Under the pieces are notes generated by a model that had not been told where the DNA came from, did no database searches, and saw only the letters and a list, made by a program, of their open reading frames with translations. A stretch of DNA of 64,000 nucleotides from Cytobacillus firmus (GTDB taxonomy: Bacteria > Bacillota > Bacilli > Bacillales > Cytobacillaceae): positions 2,690,001-2,754,000 of the forward strand of contig NZ_CP098323.1 of the NCBI RefSeq assembly GCF_023657595.1, given 5' to 3'. Made by a program: the position numbers and the translations under genes. Positions 1-9,142 of this stretch are shown here, one piece after another. The stretch's first letter is position 1; every line of letters starts with the position of its first letter.

Positions 1-71
1 TACTTCGCTGCCTTCTGCTGGCCTTTGGAGAGGTTATTAAACTCTTTTTCTATGGTTTCTTTTAATATCAT
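1..71 (-). CDS. MurR/RpiR-type transcriptional regulator, N-terminus only
   Basis: The first 23 codons of a gene that runs off the left edge. It starts at an ATG preceded by AAGGTGATC. The visible peptide (MILKETIEKEFNNLSKGQQK and on) resembles the start of RpiR-type HTH regulators, where a short helix is followed by 'LS/T-x-G-Q/E-x-K-x-A-x-Y'. That family usually has an HTH domain followed by a sugar-phosphate-binding SIS domain, neither of which is visible. The family assignment is tentative because so little is present. Confidence 0.5.
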   Translation of the reverse strand, partial: MILKETIEKEFNNLSKGQQKAAK

Positions 72-195
72 TTAGGATCACCTTAAAATATGAAGTTTAT
101 GCTGTATTCTTTTGTTTTTTGAAGTCTGTGCTTCGTTTTAATTAAACTATCATATATTTCTTCGGAAAACAACAATAATTCTGAAAATTTTATAA

Positions 196-230
196 GTAAA
201 AATGACACCCATATCGGATGCCACTTTTAC
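196..230 (-). terminator. Terminator of the gerA-type operon
   Basis: An inverted repeat (arms 196-209 and 216-230, with some G-U pairs) lies just past the gerAC-like stop. Read on the minus strand it continues into an AT-rich stretch. It is the only hairpin between this operon and the next gene. Confidence 0.5.
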
Positions 231-245
231 CTATCCTTTACAGGA

Positions 246-1325
246 TTACTCTATTATCCCTGATTGAACAGCATTCACATCTGCTTCAATCTTAATTTCC
301 ATTTGACTATACTGCTCTTTCCATTCCTTACGATTAAAATCGGAGCGCTGCCTGGCCTTTTCTCCGATCCGAAGGGGATCTGTGTTCAATTCCTGGAACC
401 TCTTGACCATTTTCTCTGCTCTCTCAATTATTTCTTTTTCCACTGCACTTTCAATTCTCTCAATCGTTTTCTTGTCTGTAAGATCTAAATCAACCCCTTC
501 CATCGCTCTGCCGTTTACTTTCACCTTAAATGCAGCTGTATATTTCCCATTTCTCTTGTCCACCTGTATTTTAGGTTTTGATGAAAGGTTTTCGAGACTT
601 ACATCTTCTCCGCCGCTAAGCTCCACTTCAAATTGTCCCCGCCGAAATTTTTCATAAAGTATTTTAAAGATATAGGCGTCACCAAAGCTGATTGTATCAA
701 CAAGCTTATCATCTTTAAAAATTCCCAGTCCGCTTACTTTCAAATGCTTTCCCTGTTTCTCAATTAAAGGTAAAAAAGGGTCGGCATCTTTGCTGTAATA
801 GTGAACAAGAAAACGGTGTAAATTTACATCAGGAATAGTCTGCTCAAGATTCTGTTCAACCACATCAATTAAATACTGCGATACAGAATCACTTTGCGAG
901 TAATTAGCATCAATGATGTCTTTCGCCTTCTCTTTTGATACAACCAGCAGCAATTTCCGGCCAATGCTGGGGTTTCTCTGCAGACTGTCTATTTGATTTT
1001 CAATGCCATGCTCTGCAAGTTCCTGATTGAAGATGACCAGACCCACCCTGCCAACAACTATGGGCCTTGCAGCTTCAGCCTGAATCTTTTGCCTGATCCG
1101 TTTACTGGTCTTCCCTGTTGCAGAAAAAACCTCATTTACAGGCAATGATTGTTCACCTGGAGGTATATTGGAGGAGCCTGCTGTTCCTTCAAATTCCTCA
1201 CCATTGACATAATCATAGCCAAAGGTCTGCACCAATTGGATATCCTCCAATACCTTTGGACTTGGAGTACAGCCTGCCAGAAGGATTGGAATCAAGGAAC
1301 AGCATAAATAGTTTTTAACATTCAT
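246..1325 (-). CDS. gerAC: GerAC-family spore germination lipoprotein
   Basis: C subunit of a GerA-type nutrient germinant receptor, a lipoprotein on the outer face of the spore inner membrane. From the ATG at 1325 it is 359 aa and begins MNVKNYLCC, with a lipobox ILLAGC placing the lipidated cysteine at residue 19. The rest follows the Ger(x)C family: a substrate-binding-like N-terminal part and the conserved C-terminal domain near 'ERAEKMVKRFQELNTDP'. An in-frame start 15 codons upstream would bury the signal peptide; the ATG at 1325 has a GGTG ribosome site and overlaps the gerAB stop as ATGA, implying translational coupling. Whether it belongs to the GerA, GerB or GerK subgroup cannot be told by eye. 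Confidence 0.9.
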   Translation of the reverse strand: MNVKNYLCCSLIPILLAGCTPSPKVLEDIQLVQTFGYDYVNGEEFEGTAGSSNIPPGEQSLPVNEVFSATGKTSKRIRQKIQAEAARPIVVGRVGLVIFNQELAEHGIENQIDSLQRNPSIGRKLLLVVSKEKAKDIIDANYSQSDSVSQYLIDVVEQNLEQTIPDVNLHRFLVHYYSKDADPFLPLIEKQGKHLKVSGLGIFKDDKLVDTISFGDAYIFKILYEKFRRGQFEVELSGGEDVSLENLSSKPKIQVDKRNGKYTAAFKVKVNGRAMEGVDLDLTDKKTIERIESAVEKEIIERAEKMVKRFQELNTDPLRIGEKARQRSDFNRKEWKEQYSQMEIKIEADVNAVQSGIIE

Positions 1326-2410
1326 GCTTTTTTCACCTTCATGATGATATATTGTAAGACCAGCAAGCATGGTAAGTAGAAATAGATGGTATATAACCCG
1401 ATTTGGGAGACAGCTTTCTGAAGCAAATCAATTTGCTGTCTATCTGTTAATAGAATGCTGATGAAAAACAGCAATAGGCAAAAAATCCTCAAGGCACTTC
1501 TCTGAGAGACGGGAAACAGACGATTCATTCCCCTGCTTGCACACCAGAGGCCGATGCAAATATTCGGAAGAATGGCAAAAAACCATACGGAAATTCCTAT
1601 GTACTCGAACCTTTCCACAATGATTAAGTCCACGATTTTCCAAAGTGTGAGTGTAGCCCAAATGGTGCCTTTCAACTGTTCCTGGTTAAAGTAGACAAAG
1701 GTAACAAAAGCAGTGAGCAGATATATAAATATGCTGAAAAGCACCCCGAAATAAGCCCACTTTTCGGATTTCGGCCCATCTTTTATAAAAGGATAAAACA
1801 TAAAAAGCGTCTCGAACCCGAGAAAATTAAGAGTCATCTCTTTGGAAGCCTTAAATAATTCTGCGGGAGAAGCATTCAAGATTGGCAGCAGATTACCATA
1901 ATCAGCATACTGTAAAGGATAAAATTTAACCAGCAATAGCGGCAAGCCGTATAAAACCCCTAAATAGCTTACCCCTGTTACAACCCGAAAACCTCCTGTG
2001 ACATAGGAATAGGCTAAAAATATGATAATCAGTATGAATATCCATTCTGAGACTTCGGGAAATACCCAAACCTGGAGCACTTCCACATAGGATCTAAGTA
2101 CAACCAGCGCAAAAGCAAAGAAGTATAACAAGAATATAAAGCTGAAAAAACCGCCAATCCATTTCCCCATAATTTCAGCGTGGATGGCCACGATGTCGTT
2201 ATTTCCCTTATTCAAAATTCGATAGGAAACCCATACCAATCCGATAATGGAGGCGCCGGATGTTAAGATTGCAATCCAGGCGCTATAGCCGGCCGACTGG
2301 ACAATAATTCTTTCAAATCCCAGAATCCCTACACCTATTTGCATCGCATGTATTAAATAAAATACAAAATAGGGAGATACCTTTTTATCCTCTTTAGGCA
2401 ATGGAAACAT
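1322..2410 (-). CDS. gerAB: GerAB-family spore germination permease
   Basis: B subunit of the germinant receptor, an integral membrane protein of the amino-acid permease-like Spore_permease family that supplies much of the ligand specificity. 362 aa with about ten hydrophobic segments. The N-terminus (FYLIHAMQIGVGILGFERII) is the typical first transmembrane helix, and the 'GFETLFMFYPFI' stretch is characteristic. The start has a strong AAGGAGG site seven bases upstream. It lies 36 bases after gerAA and overlaps gerAC by four, so the three are one operon in the standard A-B-C order. Confidence 0.92.
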   Translation of the reverse strand: MFPLPKEDKKVSPYFVFYLIHAMQIGVGILGFERIIVQSAGYSAWIAILTSGASIIGLVWVSYRILNKGNNDIVAIHAEIMGKWIGGFFSFIFLLYFFAFALVVLRSYVEVLQVWVFPEVSEWIFILIIIFLAYSYVTGGFRVVTGVSYLGVLYGLPLLLVKFYPLQYADYGNLLPILNASPAELFKASKEMTLNFLGFETLFMFYPFIKDGPKSEKWAYFGVLFSIFIYLLTAFVTFVYFNQEQLKGTIWATLTLWKIVDLIIVERFEYIGISVWFFAILPNICIGLWCASRGMNRLFPVSQRSALRIFCLLLFFISILLTDRQQIDLLQKAVSQIGLYTIYFYLPCLLVLQYIIMKVKKA

Positions 2411-2446
2411 CAGCTAGCCTCCTTTATCGGAACATATTCACTCCAA

Positions 2447-3973
2447 TTAATCTTCTATGTCTCTTTTCGATTTCTCGTGCTTTTTGGGCCGAAAACGAGT
2501 TCGTACAGGTGATCTAACCTGCAAAGGCCGCTTTGTTTGCATGAAAAACGGGAGGCGGAAGAGGGAATCTCTTAAGTCATCCAGCCGTAAAGGATAGACG
2601 GGTGCCAAATATGGGCGTCCCAGAGAAGTCATTTTAAGCAAATGACTCAAAATGTATGAAAAACAAAAGGTAACTCCCAGAAGTCCCCACAACTGTGCAG
2701 TGATTAAAAAAGGAAAACGGATTAAACGGATCGTATTGCCCATTTGATAGACAGGTGTTGTAAAAGATGCCAGGGCCGCAAGCGCTACGATGATCAGCAG
2801 CACATTACTGGTCAGCCCGGCCTGTACTGCCGCAGTCCCGATAACAATACCGCCTACGATACCTATCGTCTGACCGATTTTGGTTGGCAGCCTTGCTCCA
2901 GCCTCACGCAATAGCTCAATGGTCAGTTCCAAAATAATCGCTTCCAGTATCGGCGGGAACGGGATCCCGCTCCTTGAAGCAATAAGCGGGTTAAGCAGGT
3001 TTTCCGGAATCATTTCGTAATGATATGTGAGCACGGCTACATAAAGTGAAGTCGACAACACGGAAAAGAATACGGCGAACAAGCGGACAAGCCGAAAAAT
3101 GGAGGCAATATGCCATGATAAAAAGTAATCCTCAAAAGCTGAAAAAAACTCTACGAGAGTTGTAGGACCGGTAAGGGCATGAGGTGAGCCATCTACAATG
3201 ATCGTTATTTTCCCTTCCGAGAGCACACTCGCTACCCTATCAGGCCTTTCCGTGTCAATTAAATGAGGAAAGGGAGAATTGTGGTTATCGGAAATGATCT
3301 GGTTAATAAAAGAGCTGTCCACGATTTGATCAAATTGAATCTCATTCAGCCGCTGCAGAATGGTATTTACGTTTTCTTTGTCCGTAATTCCTTCAATATA
3401 AAGAACAGCCACTCTTGTTTTCGTCAGACTGCCTATTTTTACTTCTTCCACGATAAGATCTGGAATAGGCAGCCTTTTCCTGACCAGATTGATGTTAGCA
3501 TCAATCGATTCGACGAAAGCTTCCTTTGGCCCCACAACACTGTACTCGACTTCCGGCATGCTGACGGGCCTCTTCTCAAGCGAAACGGCAGAAATGACCA
3601 GAGCCTCTTGCAGTGAACCTTTTACTTCTATGACAACACAGCCTGTCAGCAGTTTATCCCTTATTTCATGAACATTATCTATAATTTCAGTATTATCAAT
3701 GGGAATAGCCTGCTGAAGATCAAACAGGGATTTGCTCTCATTTTCTTTGATATAAGGCAATACATATTGATGCAGGATGTTAATGTCTACAATAGTCTGG
3801 TAATAATGTATATAAAATGGGCTGGATTCTGAATATCTGTAGGAAACAAAATCCGCAGATTCTTTACAGCGATGAAGGAGTTCATCAATCCTTAATTCAT
3901 GCTCAGTATTTCCATTCTTCTTTTGTTTGTTGTCCCTATTAAACCTTTTTAATTTAGATTTAAAAAAACCCAC
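2447..3973 (-). CDS. gerAA: GerAA-family spore germination protein
   Basis: A subunit of the germinant receptor: a large cytoplasmic N-terminal domain (about residues 30-270) followed by a membrane domain of several helices (about 285-460), with a basic, probably cytoplasmic tail. The longest frame opens with a TTG at 3988 that lies inside the GGAGGAG ribosome site. I therefore choose the GTG at 3973, six bases downstream of that site, giving 508 aa beginning VGFFKSKLKRF. First gene of the operon, preceded by a sigma-G type promoter, so it should be made in the forespore. Confidence 0.92.
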   Translation of the reverse strand: MGFFKSKLKRFNRDNKQKKNGNTEHELRIDELLHRCKESADFVSYRYSESSPFYIHYYQTIVDINILHQYVLPYIKENESKSLFDLQQAIPIDNTEIIDNVHEIRDKLLTGCVVIEVKGSLQEALVISAVSLEKRPVSMPEVEYSVVGPKEAFVESIDANINLVRKRLPIPDLIVEEVKIGSLTKTRVAVLYIEGITDKENVNTILQRLNEIQFDQIVDSSFINQIISDNHNSPFPHLIDTERPDRVASVLSEGKITIIVDGSPHALTGPTTLVEFFSAFEDYFLSWHIASIFRLVRLFAVFFSVLSTSLYVAVLTYHYEMIPENLLNPLIASRSGIPFPPILEAIILELTIELLREAGARLPTKIGQTIGIVGGIVIGTAAVQAGLTSNVLLIIVALAALASFTTPVYQMGNTIRLIRFPFLITAQLWGLLGVTFCFSYILSHLLKMTSLGRPYLAPVYPLRLDDLRDSLFRLPFFMQTKRPLQVRSPVRTRFRPKKHEKSKRDIED

Positions 3974-4008
3974 CGGACACTCCTCCAAAACTTAACAAAT
4001 CGTAGTTT

Positions 4009-4037
4009 TAGTATGTGCCGGGGGGTTTTATTTATTC
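4009..4037 (-). promoter_or_regulatory. Sigma-G forespore promoter of the gerA operon
   Basis: On the minus strand GAATA (4033-4037) is followed by a 17-base spacer and CATACTA (4009-4015). This fits the sigma-G consensus (GNATR, 17-18 bases, CATNNTA) and lies about 36 bases upstream of the gerAA start. GerA-type operons are known sigma-G targets. Confidence 0.8.
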
Positions 4038-4122
4038 TTTTGCAATATGTTAGATAATTATCTGCTTTTGATGCTGCGAAAAACAATACTATCATCTTAT
4101 ATATTTTAATTATTTATGGGCG

Positions 4123-5298
4123 TTATTCAAAAGTTCCTTTCACAACAGCCTTACCGTCTTCAACCATTTTTTTTCCCAGGGAAAAAACCGTTTCAATTGC
4201 CAATGTTTCTTTATTCAAAAGCACTAAGTCTGCATCTTTCCCTTCCTCTATCCTTCCTTTTTGGTGAAGCTTAAGGATAGAAGCTGGATTTTTGGTAATG
4301 ACAGACAGTGCATTTTCCATGGAGACCCCTTCTTGAAGGATCGCATCCCGCACTTCGGAAAAAAGTGTGGAAACCTTGCCAATTTGCAGTCCAATTAGTT
4401 CTCCCTGCTCATTGAAATCAGGCAGGCTGGCCTGTCCGTCTGAAGTAAACGTAATTTGGCCTGCAGGAACCCCTTCGTCCAGCATGATTCTGAGGGCCTT
4501 GCTGCACTTTACTTCCCCCTCTTCGAAAAACTTTGGAATCGAGCTTGTCGTGAAGTCGACATAGCCGCCATTTTTGGCATAACGTATGCCAGCTTCAAAT
4601 AAATGCGGATTTCGGTTAATATGTGTCGGGTAGAATTGTTTGATTGGTATATCGGTATTCTCCGCAATATCCTCCAAGAGCCTTAAATGATCATAACTAT
4701 CACCTACATGGACATTTACGATTCCCGCTTTACCGGAAAGCATTCCACCCACACGTGCAGCTGAAGCAATTTTGGCCATTTCTTCAACTGTCGGCTGGGA
4801 AGAACGGTGGTCTGCAATCGCAATCTCTCCGACACCGATAATCTTGTCAATCAGAATGAGATCATCTTCAATTTTTCCAGTCAGCGTTTTTACCGGCACC
4901 TGATAAGAACCCGTCTGGACATAACAGGTGATTCCTTCTTCCTCAAGTGCCCGCGCTTTAGCAATAAGACTAGCCATCGTCCGTGTTGTTCCGTCTGTAC
5001 CAATGACACCCACCAGCGTAGTGATGCCAGACAGTGTAGCATCTGTCAGCTGTATTTCCGGTGTCCGGGTTTTATAGCTCCCCTCACCGCCGCCTCCGAT
5101 GATATGAACATGTGAATCGATAAATCCCGGAACGGCCATTTTTCCTTCGGCATTAATGACTTCAATATCCGCAAATGAAAGCTCCGGCAGTTCAATGGAA
5201 TCGCGGATATAGCCTATTTTATTATGAACGAGTAAGATATCCTTTTTCCCAAGTAAATGCGGAGAATAAATATCTGCGTTTTTTATAAGAGTTAACAA
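4123..5298 (-). CDS. iadA: Isoaspartyl (beta-aspartyl) dipeptidase
   Basis: Amidohydrolase-superfamily zinc peptidase that cleaves beta-aspartyl dipeptides released from isomerised or deamidated proteins. 391 aa, the family's usual length. Visible marks are the metal-binding 'GFIDSHVHIIGGGGEG' loop near residue 60, 'NVHVGD' and 'YPTHINRN' in the middle, and 'FTSDGQASLP' near residue 285. The start is a TTG with AAAGGGG seven bases upstream; no other start fits. It lies 37 bases after the YfcC transporter, so the two are probably co-transcribed from the sigma-54 promoter at 6874-6889. The transporter may supply its substrate (inference). Confidence 0.93.
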   Translation of the reverse strand: MLTLIKNADIYSPHLLGKKDILLVHNKIGYIRDSIELPELSFADIEVINAEGKMAVPGFIDSHVHIIGGGGEGSYKTRTPEIQLTDATLSGITTLVGVIGTDGTTRTMASLIAKARALEEEGITCYVQTGSYQVPVKTLTGKIEDDLILIDKIIGVGEIAIADHRSSQPTVEEMAKIASAARVGGMLSGKAGIVNVHVGDSYDHLRLLEDIAENTDIPIKQFYPTHINRNPHLFEAGIRYAKNGGYVDFTTSSIPKFFEEGEVKCSKALRIMLDEGVPAGQITFTSDGQASLPDFNEQGELIGLQIGKVSTLFSEVRDAILQEGVSMENALSVITKNPASILKLHQKGRIEEGKDADLVLLNKETLAIETVFSLGKKMVEDGKAVVKGTFE

Positions 5299-5334
5299 GG
5301 ATAAACCCCTTTCTGTCTAACATATAATGTCTGG

Positions 5335-6837
5335 TTAAAAACCGATTAATACTGCGCCAATCACGAATAGTGATGAAACTCCCATGAGGAGCAGCAAAAA
5401 TTTGATGATGAATTTTGCCCATGTTCCCCAGTCGAGCCTTGCTGCTCCAAGAGCACCCATAAGGGCTGCAGATGTTGGAACAAAAATATTTGTTAAACCA
5501 TCTCCAAGCTGGAAAGCAAGCACGGCAACCTGCCTGGATACACCGGCAATATCAGCCAGCGGGGCCATCAGCGGCATTGTAAGGGCTGCCTGTCCTGATC
5601 CAGATACAACAAAGAAATTAAAGACAGATTGGAAAAGATACATAAACCACGCTGACAGGGCTGCAGGGAAATCTCCTATTACCTGGCCAGCTCCAAATAG
5701 CATTGTATTTAATACAGATGGCGCATCCGGGCTGTCTCCGCCTAATATGATCACAATTCCTTTTGCCATGCCTACAACCAATGCTGCCGGCAAAAGATCT
5801 TTAGCCCCTTCAATGAATCCTTCAGCAATATCGTCTACCTTCATATTATTAAGCTTAAAGAAAACAGCAATAAGTCCCGCTGCCAATCCGATCGTAAAAA
5901 ATTGCGAGGCAATTTCCGGGATATAGTAAGCATGCTCTACAACACCCCATACAATCCAGGCAATTCCGGCTGCTATGGTTAACAGAACAAGACCGTGTCC
6001 AAGAGTAAATCGGACCTTCAGCTCCCCTGTTTTCATTTCTTTCCTGAAATAGCTGTCTGATTCATAGCTCACTGATTTCAACGGATCTTTCTTAATTCCC
6101 GAAGCGTATTTCCATGTATAAATAATTCCAATTAATGTGAAAACAGCCCACATGCCTATGCGGAACGGAGCGCCTGACAGAACAGGAACTCCCGAAACTC
6201 CCTGTGCAATAGCCACACTGAAAGGGTTCATCCAGGAAGTTGCAAACCCAATTTGCGTTGCCACATAGGTGATCATCACACCTGTGATCGCATCATAGCC
6301 AAGTGCAACCATAAGAGGCACAAGGATCATCGCAAACGCAATGGCTTCCTCTCCCATCCCAAAAACGGCTCCTCCAAGCGAGAATAGGAAAAACATAATC
6401 GGAATGATTAAGATTTCTCTGCCTTTTGTCTTGTCAATTACACTTAAAATGCCTTCTTCAATCGCACGGGTCTTCATTATAATTCCGAATGCTCCGCCAA
6501 TGATCAATATAAATGCTACAACTCCAACTGCGGATCCCCATTTATCTCCTGATACGAGTCCTTCAAAAACATAATTTAAAAACCCGGCTTCTCCCCCAGA
6601 CTCAAATAGGCTTGTCCCCTGTCGGACAGGATTACCTTCTTCATCTTTCACGATTTCAAAGCTGTCGGGAACCAATACTGTCTTGGTGGACTCTTCCCCG
6701 TTTTGCGTATAAGTTACTTCTTCCGTCTGGAATTGGCCAACGGGAACCAAATACGTAACCAAGGCTGCCAGAAGGACCACAAAGAAAACAATGACAAACG
6801 TGTGCGGCACCTTCCAGGCTCTGTTTTTTTCTTTCAT
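5335..6837 (-). CDS. YfcC-family membrane transporter
   Basis: Polytopic membrane protein of the YfcC/DcuC-like family (500 aa, about 12 helices), thought to carry amino acids, peptides or C4-dicarboxylates; the substrate is unknown. It begins MKEKNRAWKVPHTFVIVF, the usual basic tail plus first helix, then a periplasmic loop with a 'FEIVKDEEGNPVRQGTSLF'-type segment. A longer frame starts 44 codons upstream, but the ATG at 6837 has AAGGGGGA eight bases before it and the longer start would run through the -12/-24 promoter. Pairing with iadA points to uptake of aspartyl dipeptides or aspartate-like compounds (inference). Confidence 0.85.
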   Translation of the reverse strand: MKEKNRAWKVPHTFVIVFFVVLLAALVTYLVPVGQFQTEEVTYTQNGEESTKTVLVPDSFEIVKDEEGNPVRQGTSLFESGGEAGFLNYVFEGLVSGDKWGSAVGVVAFILIIGGAFGIIMKTRAIEEGILSVIDKTKGREILIIPIMFFLFSLGGAVFGMGEEAIAFAMILVPLMVALGYDAITGVMITYVATQIGFATSWMNPFSVAIAQGVSGVPVLSGAPFRIGMWAVFTLIGIIYTWKYASGIKKDPLKSVSYESDSYFRKEMKTGELKVRFTLGHGLVLLTIAAGIAWIVWGVVEHAYYIPEIASQFFTIGLAAGLIAVFFKLNNMKVDDIAEGFIEGAKDLLPAALVVGMAKGIVIILGGDSPDAPSVLNTMLFGAGQVIGDFPAALSAWFMYLFQSVFNFFVVSGSGQAALTMPLMAPLADIAGVSRQVAVLAFQLGDGLTNIFVPTSAALMGALGAARLDWGTWAKFIIKFLLLLMGVSSLFVIGAVLIGF

Positions 6838-6873
6838 TCTATTTCCCCCTTCATTTCTAGATGTAATACTTAA

Positions 6874-6889
6874 TGCAATTTGTGTGCCA
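6874..6889 (-). promoter_or_regulatory. Sigma-54 (SigL) -24/-12 promoter
   Basis: The minus strand reads TGGCAC, five bases, TTGCA, a perfect match to the -24/-12 consensus. The GG is at 6887-6888 and the GC at 6875-6876. It lies about 37 bases upstream of the YfcC start and faces it, and the divergent neighbour encodes a sigma-54 activator. Confidence 0.9.
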
Positions 6890-6934
6890 AGTTGAAAATT
6901 CTGAATAAAAGGATAAAAAATAGAAACTGGTTTA

Positions 6935-6983
6935 TTAATGGGTGATTTAATTGGTATAATAAGAACCATTAATCAACCATTAA
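6935..6983. promoter_or_regulatory. Inverted repeat, likely activator-binding enhancer
   Basis: Arms TTAATGGGTGATTTAAT (6935-6951) and ATTAATCAACCATTAA (6968-6983) are near-mirror copies, each also containing an ATGG...GGT half-palindrome. It lies 45-100 bases upstream of the -24 element and just before the activator gene, where an upstream activating sequence is expected. It may also autoregulate the activator. Confidence 0.6.
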
Positions 6984-6994
6984 AGGAGCTTACC

Positions 6995-8998
6995 ATGAAA
7001 AATGAATTAGTGCTGCTTGCCGGAACAAGGGAGACATGTAAAGCGCTCACAGAACAGCTAAAAGGAATGCTCGGAAAGTATATCCGGATAAAAAGCTTTG
7101 CGTCGGAAGAATATCTGCCCCCATTAATCGAAGATGCCTTAATCGTGTATTCTTCTTACCTAATTCATGATGAAGTAAAGCATGTTATTGCTCCTTCCTG
7201 TGAAGTGATTACAGCACACAGAACCGTAAATTATCAATATATCGATTACCTTTTTGAAATACCCAAGGACACAAATGTCCTTTTTGTAAATGACTTTCCA
7301 CAGAGCACCATGGATTCTATCGAAACACTTGACAGACTTGGAATCAGCCATCTCCGATATATTCCCTATTCACCAGGCGGAGAAGTTCCAGATTCAATTG
7401 AGATTGCCGTTACTCCTGGAGAAATGGATCTAATCCCTTCTTCTATCCCGACGAAAATCAATCTCGGTGTACGGCTTATTGATATCCACACGATTATGGC
7501 TATTATAGATTATTTTGAACTGCCGGAAGCCCTCAGAATAAATATCACAGATAAGTACACCGGAAAAATAATTGAACTGAGCAAGAAACTATCATCCTTG
7601 AAACAGGAAGCCGATAAACTCAATCAATATTTAAAAAGGGTCGTGGATGGAGTAAATGATGGGATCTTGGCATTTGACAGATCCGGTTCGATTTCAGTTT
7701 TCAACAAAGAGCTTGAGAGAATGATAGGAATTTCACCTGAATATGCGTTTAAGAAAAGAATCGGCCAGGTATTCAGAAACAGCGAACTGCTGGAATTTCT
7801 ATTAAATGATGAATCTGGTGATCAGGAAGCTTTTACGGTCAGACAAACAAACTTGCTGGTGCACCGCTTTCCAATGAAAAATGATAACACGATTGTTGCC
7901 ACATTCAAAAATATGGATGAAACGATCGAAATGGAAAGAAGAGTAAACCTGGAGCTTCAGAAAAAGGGTTTTGTATCTAAATATACATTCCAGAGCATTT
8001 TGGGTGAGAGCCAGATCCTTCAGGAAACCATTCGGATTGCCAAGAAACTTTCATTATCCGACCTGCCTATCTTAATTCAGGGAGAAAGCGGCACAGGAAA
8101 AGAATTGTTCGCCGGAGCCATCCATTCGGAATCGAGCAGGAGAAATGCACCTTTTTTAGGGATTAACTGCAACGCTCTTCCTGAAGAATTGCTTGAAAGT
8201 GAATTATTCGGATATGAGGATGGCGCGTTCACCGGGGCACGAAAAGGCGGAAAAAAAGGACTGTTTGAGCAGGCTGACCAAGGGACTTTATTTTTGGATG
8301 AGATTGGGGATATCAGCATGAAACTGCAGGCCAGGCTATTGCGAGTTCTCGAAGAATGGGAAATCCGCAGAATTGGCGGCAATAAAATTATTCCAATTAA
8401 TGTTAGGATTATTGCCGCAACCAATCGGAATCTGAAGGAAATGATAGAAGCTGGAAAGTTTCGGGAAGACTTGTACCACCGTTTAAAGGTCCTGTCACTT
8501 TCCCTCCCTTCTCTAAGGCAGCGAAAAATAGATATTCCGATCTTAATTCGGGCGTTTATAAGGCAGAGCCACAAACCTTCTGCTTCCATAACAGAGGAAA
8601 CCTTATTGCTGCTATCAAAGATGGACTGGAAAGGAAATATAAGAGAATTAAAGAATGTCGTTCAGTACATGCTGGCGGTTTCGGAGCACAATGAGCTGAC
8701 AGCTTCAGATTTGCCTGCAGACCTATCTCCGGCAAATGCTCCTTTGATTCCGGGGACCCTCTCAAACTTAAAAAACGAGCATCATTTCTTACTGAAATGC
8801 ATTGACGAACTAAATAAAAGCGGAATGCCAGCAAGCAGAAAAAAACTGTCATCTCTAACCCGGAAAACAAATTCGCCCCTCACTGAACAGCAGGTAAGAC
8901 TCAGACTCAAGGAGTTAGAGCAGCTGGGCTATGTCATGATCCGCAAGGGGAGATCCGGTACACATATTACAGAGAAGGGACTGGAAACTCTGGTTTAA
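6995..8998 (+). CDS. Sigma-54-dependent transcriptional activator (PrpR-N, PAS, AAA+)
   Basis: Bacterial enhancer-binding protein of 667 aa that drives open-complex formation by SigL RNA polymerase. Order: PrpR_N-like sensor (about 5-185), short coiled coil, PAS (about 210-315), AAA+ domain with Walker A GESGTGKE (about residue 363), the sigma-54-contacting GAFTGA loop (about 409) and Walker B GTLFLDEIGD. The C-terminus is not a typical Fis helix; it looks like a winged helix ending 'RKGRSGTHITEKGLETLV'. The ATG at 6995 has AAAGGAG seven bases upstream; the frame is open 19 codons further. Divergent from yfcC-iadA, its likely target. The inducer is unknown. Confidence 0.9.
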   Translation: MKNELVLLAGTRETCKALTEQLKGMLGKYIRIKSFASEEYLPPLIEDALIVYSSYLIHDEVKHVIAPSCEVITAHRTVNYQYIDYLFEIPKDTNVLFVNDFPQSTMDSIETLDRLGISHLRYIPYSPGGEVPDSIEIAVTPGEMDLIPSSIPTKINLGVRLIDIHTIMAIIDYFELPEALRINITDKYTGKIIELSKKLSSLKQEADKLNQYLKRVVDGVNDGILAFDRSGSISVFNKELERMIGISPEYAFKKRIGQVFRNSELLEFLLNDESGDQEAFTVRQTNLLVHRFPMKNDNTIVATFKNMDETIEMERRVNLELQKKGFVSKYTFQSILGESQILQETIRIAKKLSLSDLPILIQGESGTGKELFAGAIHSESSRRNAPFLGINCNALPEELLESELFGYEDGAFTGARKGGKKGLFEQADQGTLFLDEIGDISMKLQARLLRVLEEWEIRRIGGNKIIPINVRIIAATNRNLKEMIEAGKFREDLYHRLKVLSLSLPSLRQRKIDIPILIRAFIRQSHKPSASITEETLLLLSKMDWKGNIRELKNVVQYMLAVSEHNELTASDLPADLSPANAPLIPGTLSNLKNEHHFLLKCIDELNKSGMPASRKKLSSLTRKTNSPLTEQQVRLRLKELEQLGYVMIRKGRSGTHITEKGLETLV

Positions 8999-9020
8999 AG
9001 ATAAATAGGATATATAAAAA

Positions 9021-9056
9021 AGATTGAGCACAATCCGGTATGATTGTGCTCAATCT
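9021..9056 (-). terminator. Strong hairpin terminator
   Basis: Perfect 15-bp stem (9021-9035 with 9042-9056) and a six-base loop, followed on the minus strand by TTTTTATATA. It should end the minus-strand rpmG transcript; the plus-strand side has few Ts but may also stop the activator transcript. Confidence 0.75.
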
Positions 9057-9142
9057 CTGTAAATAAGGATGGCTGCTTTGTCATTTCACTCCAAACCAGC
9101 CTTATTTCCGCACCAGCTCTGCTGAAGAATGATCAAATTATT

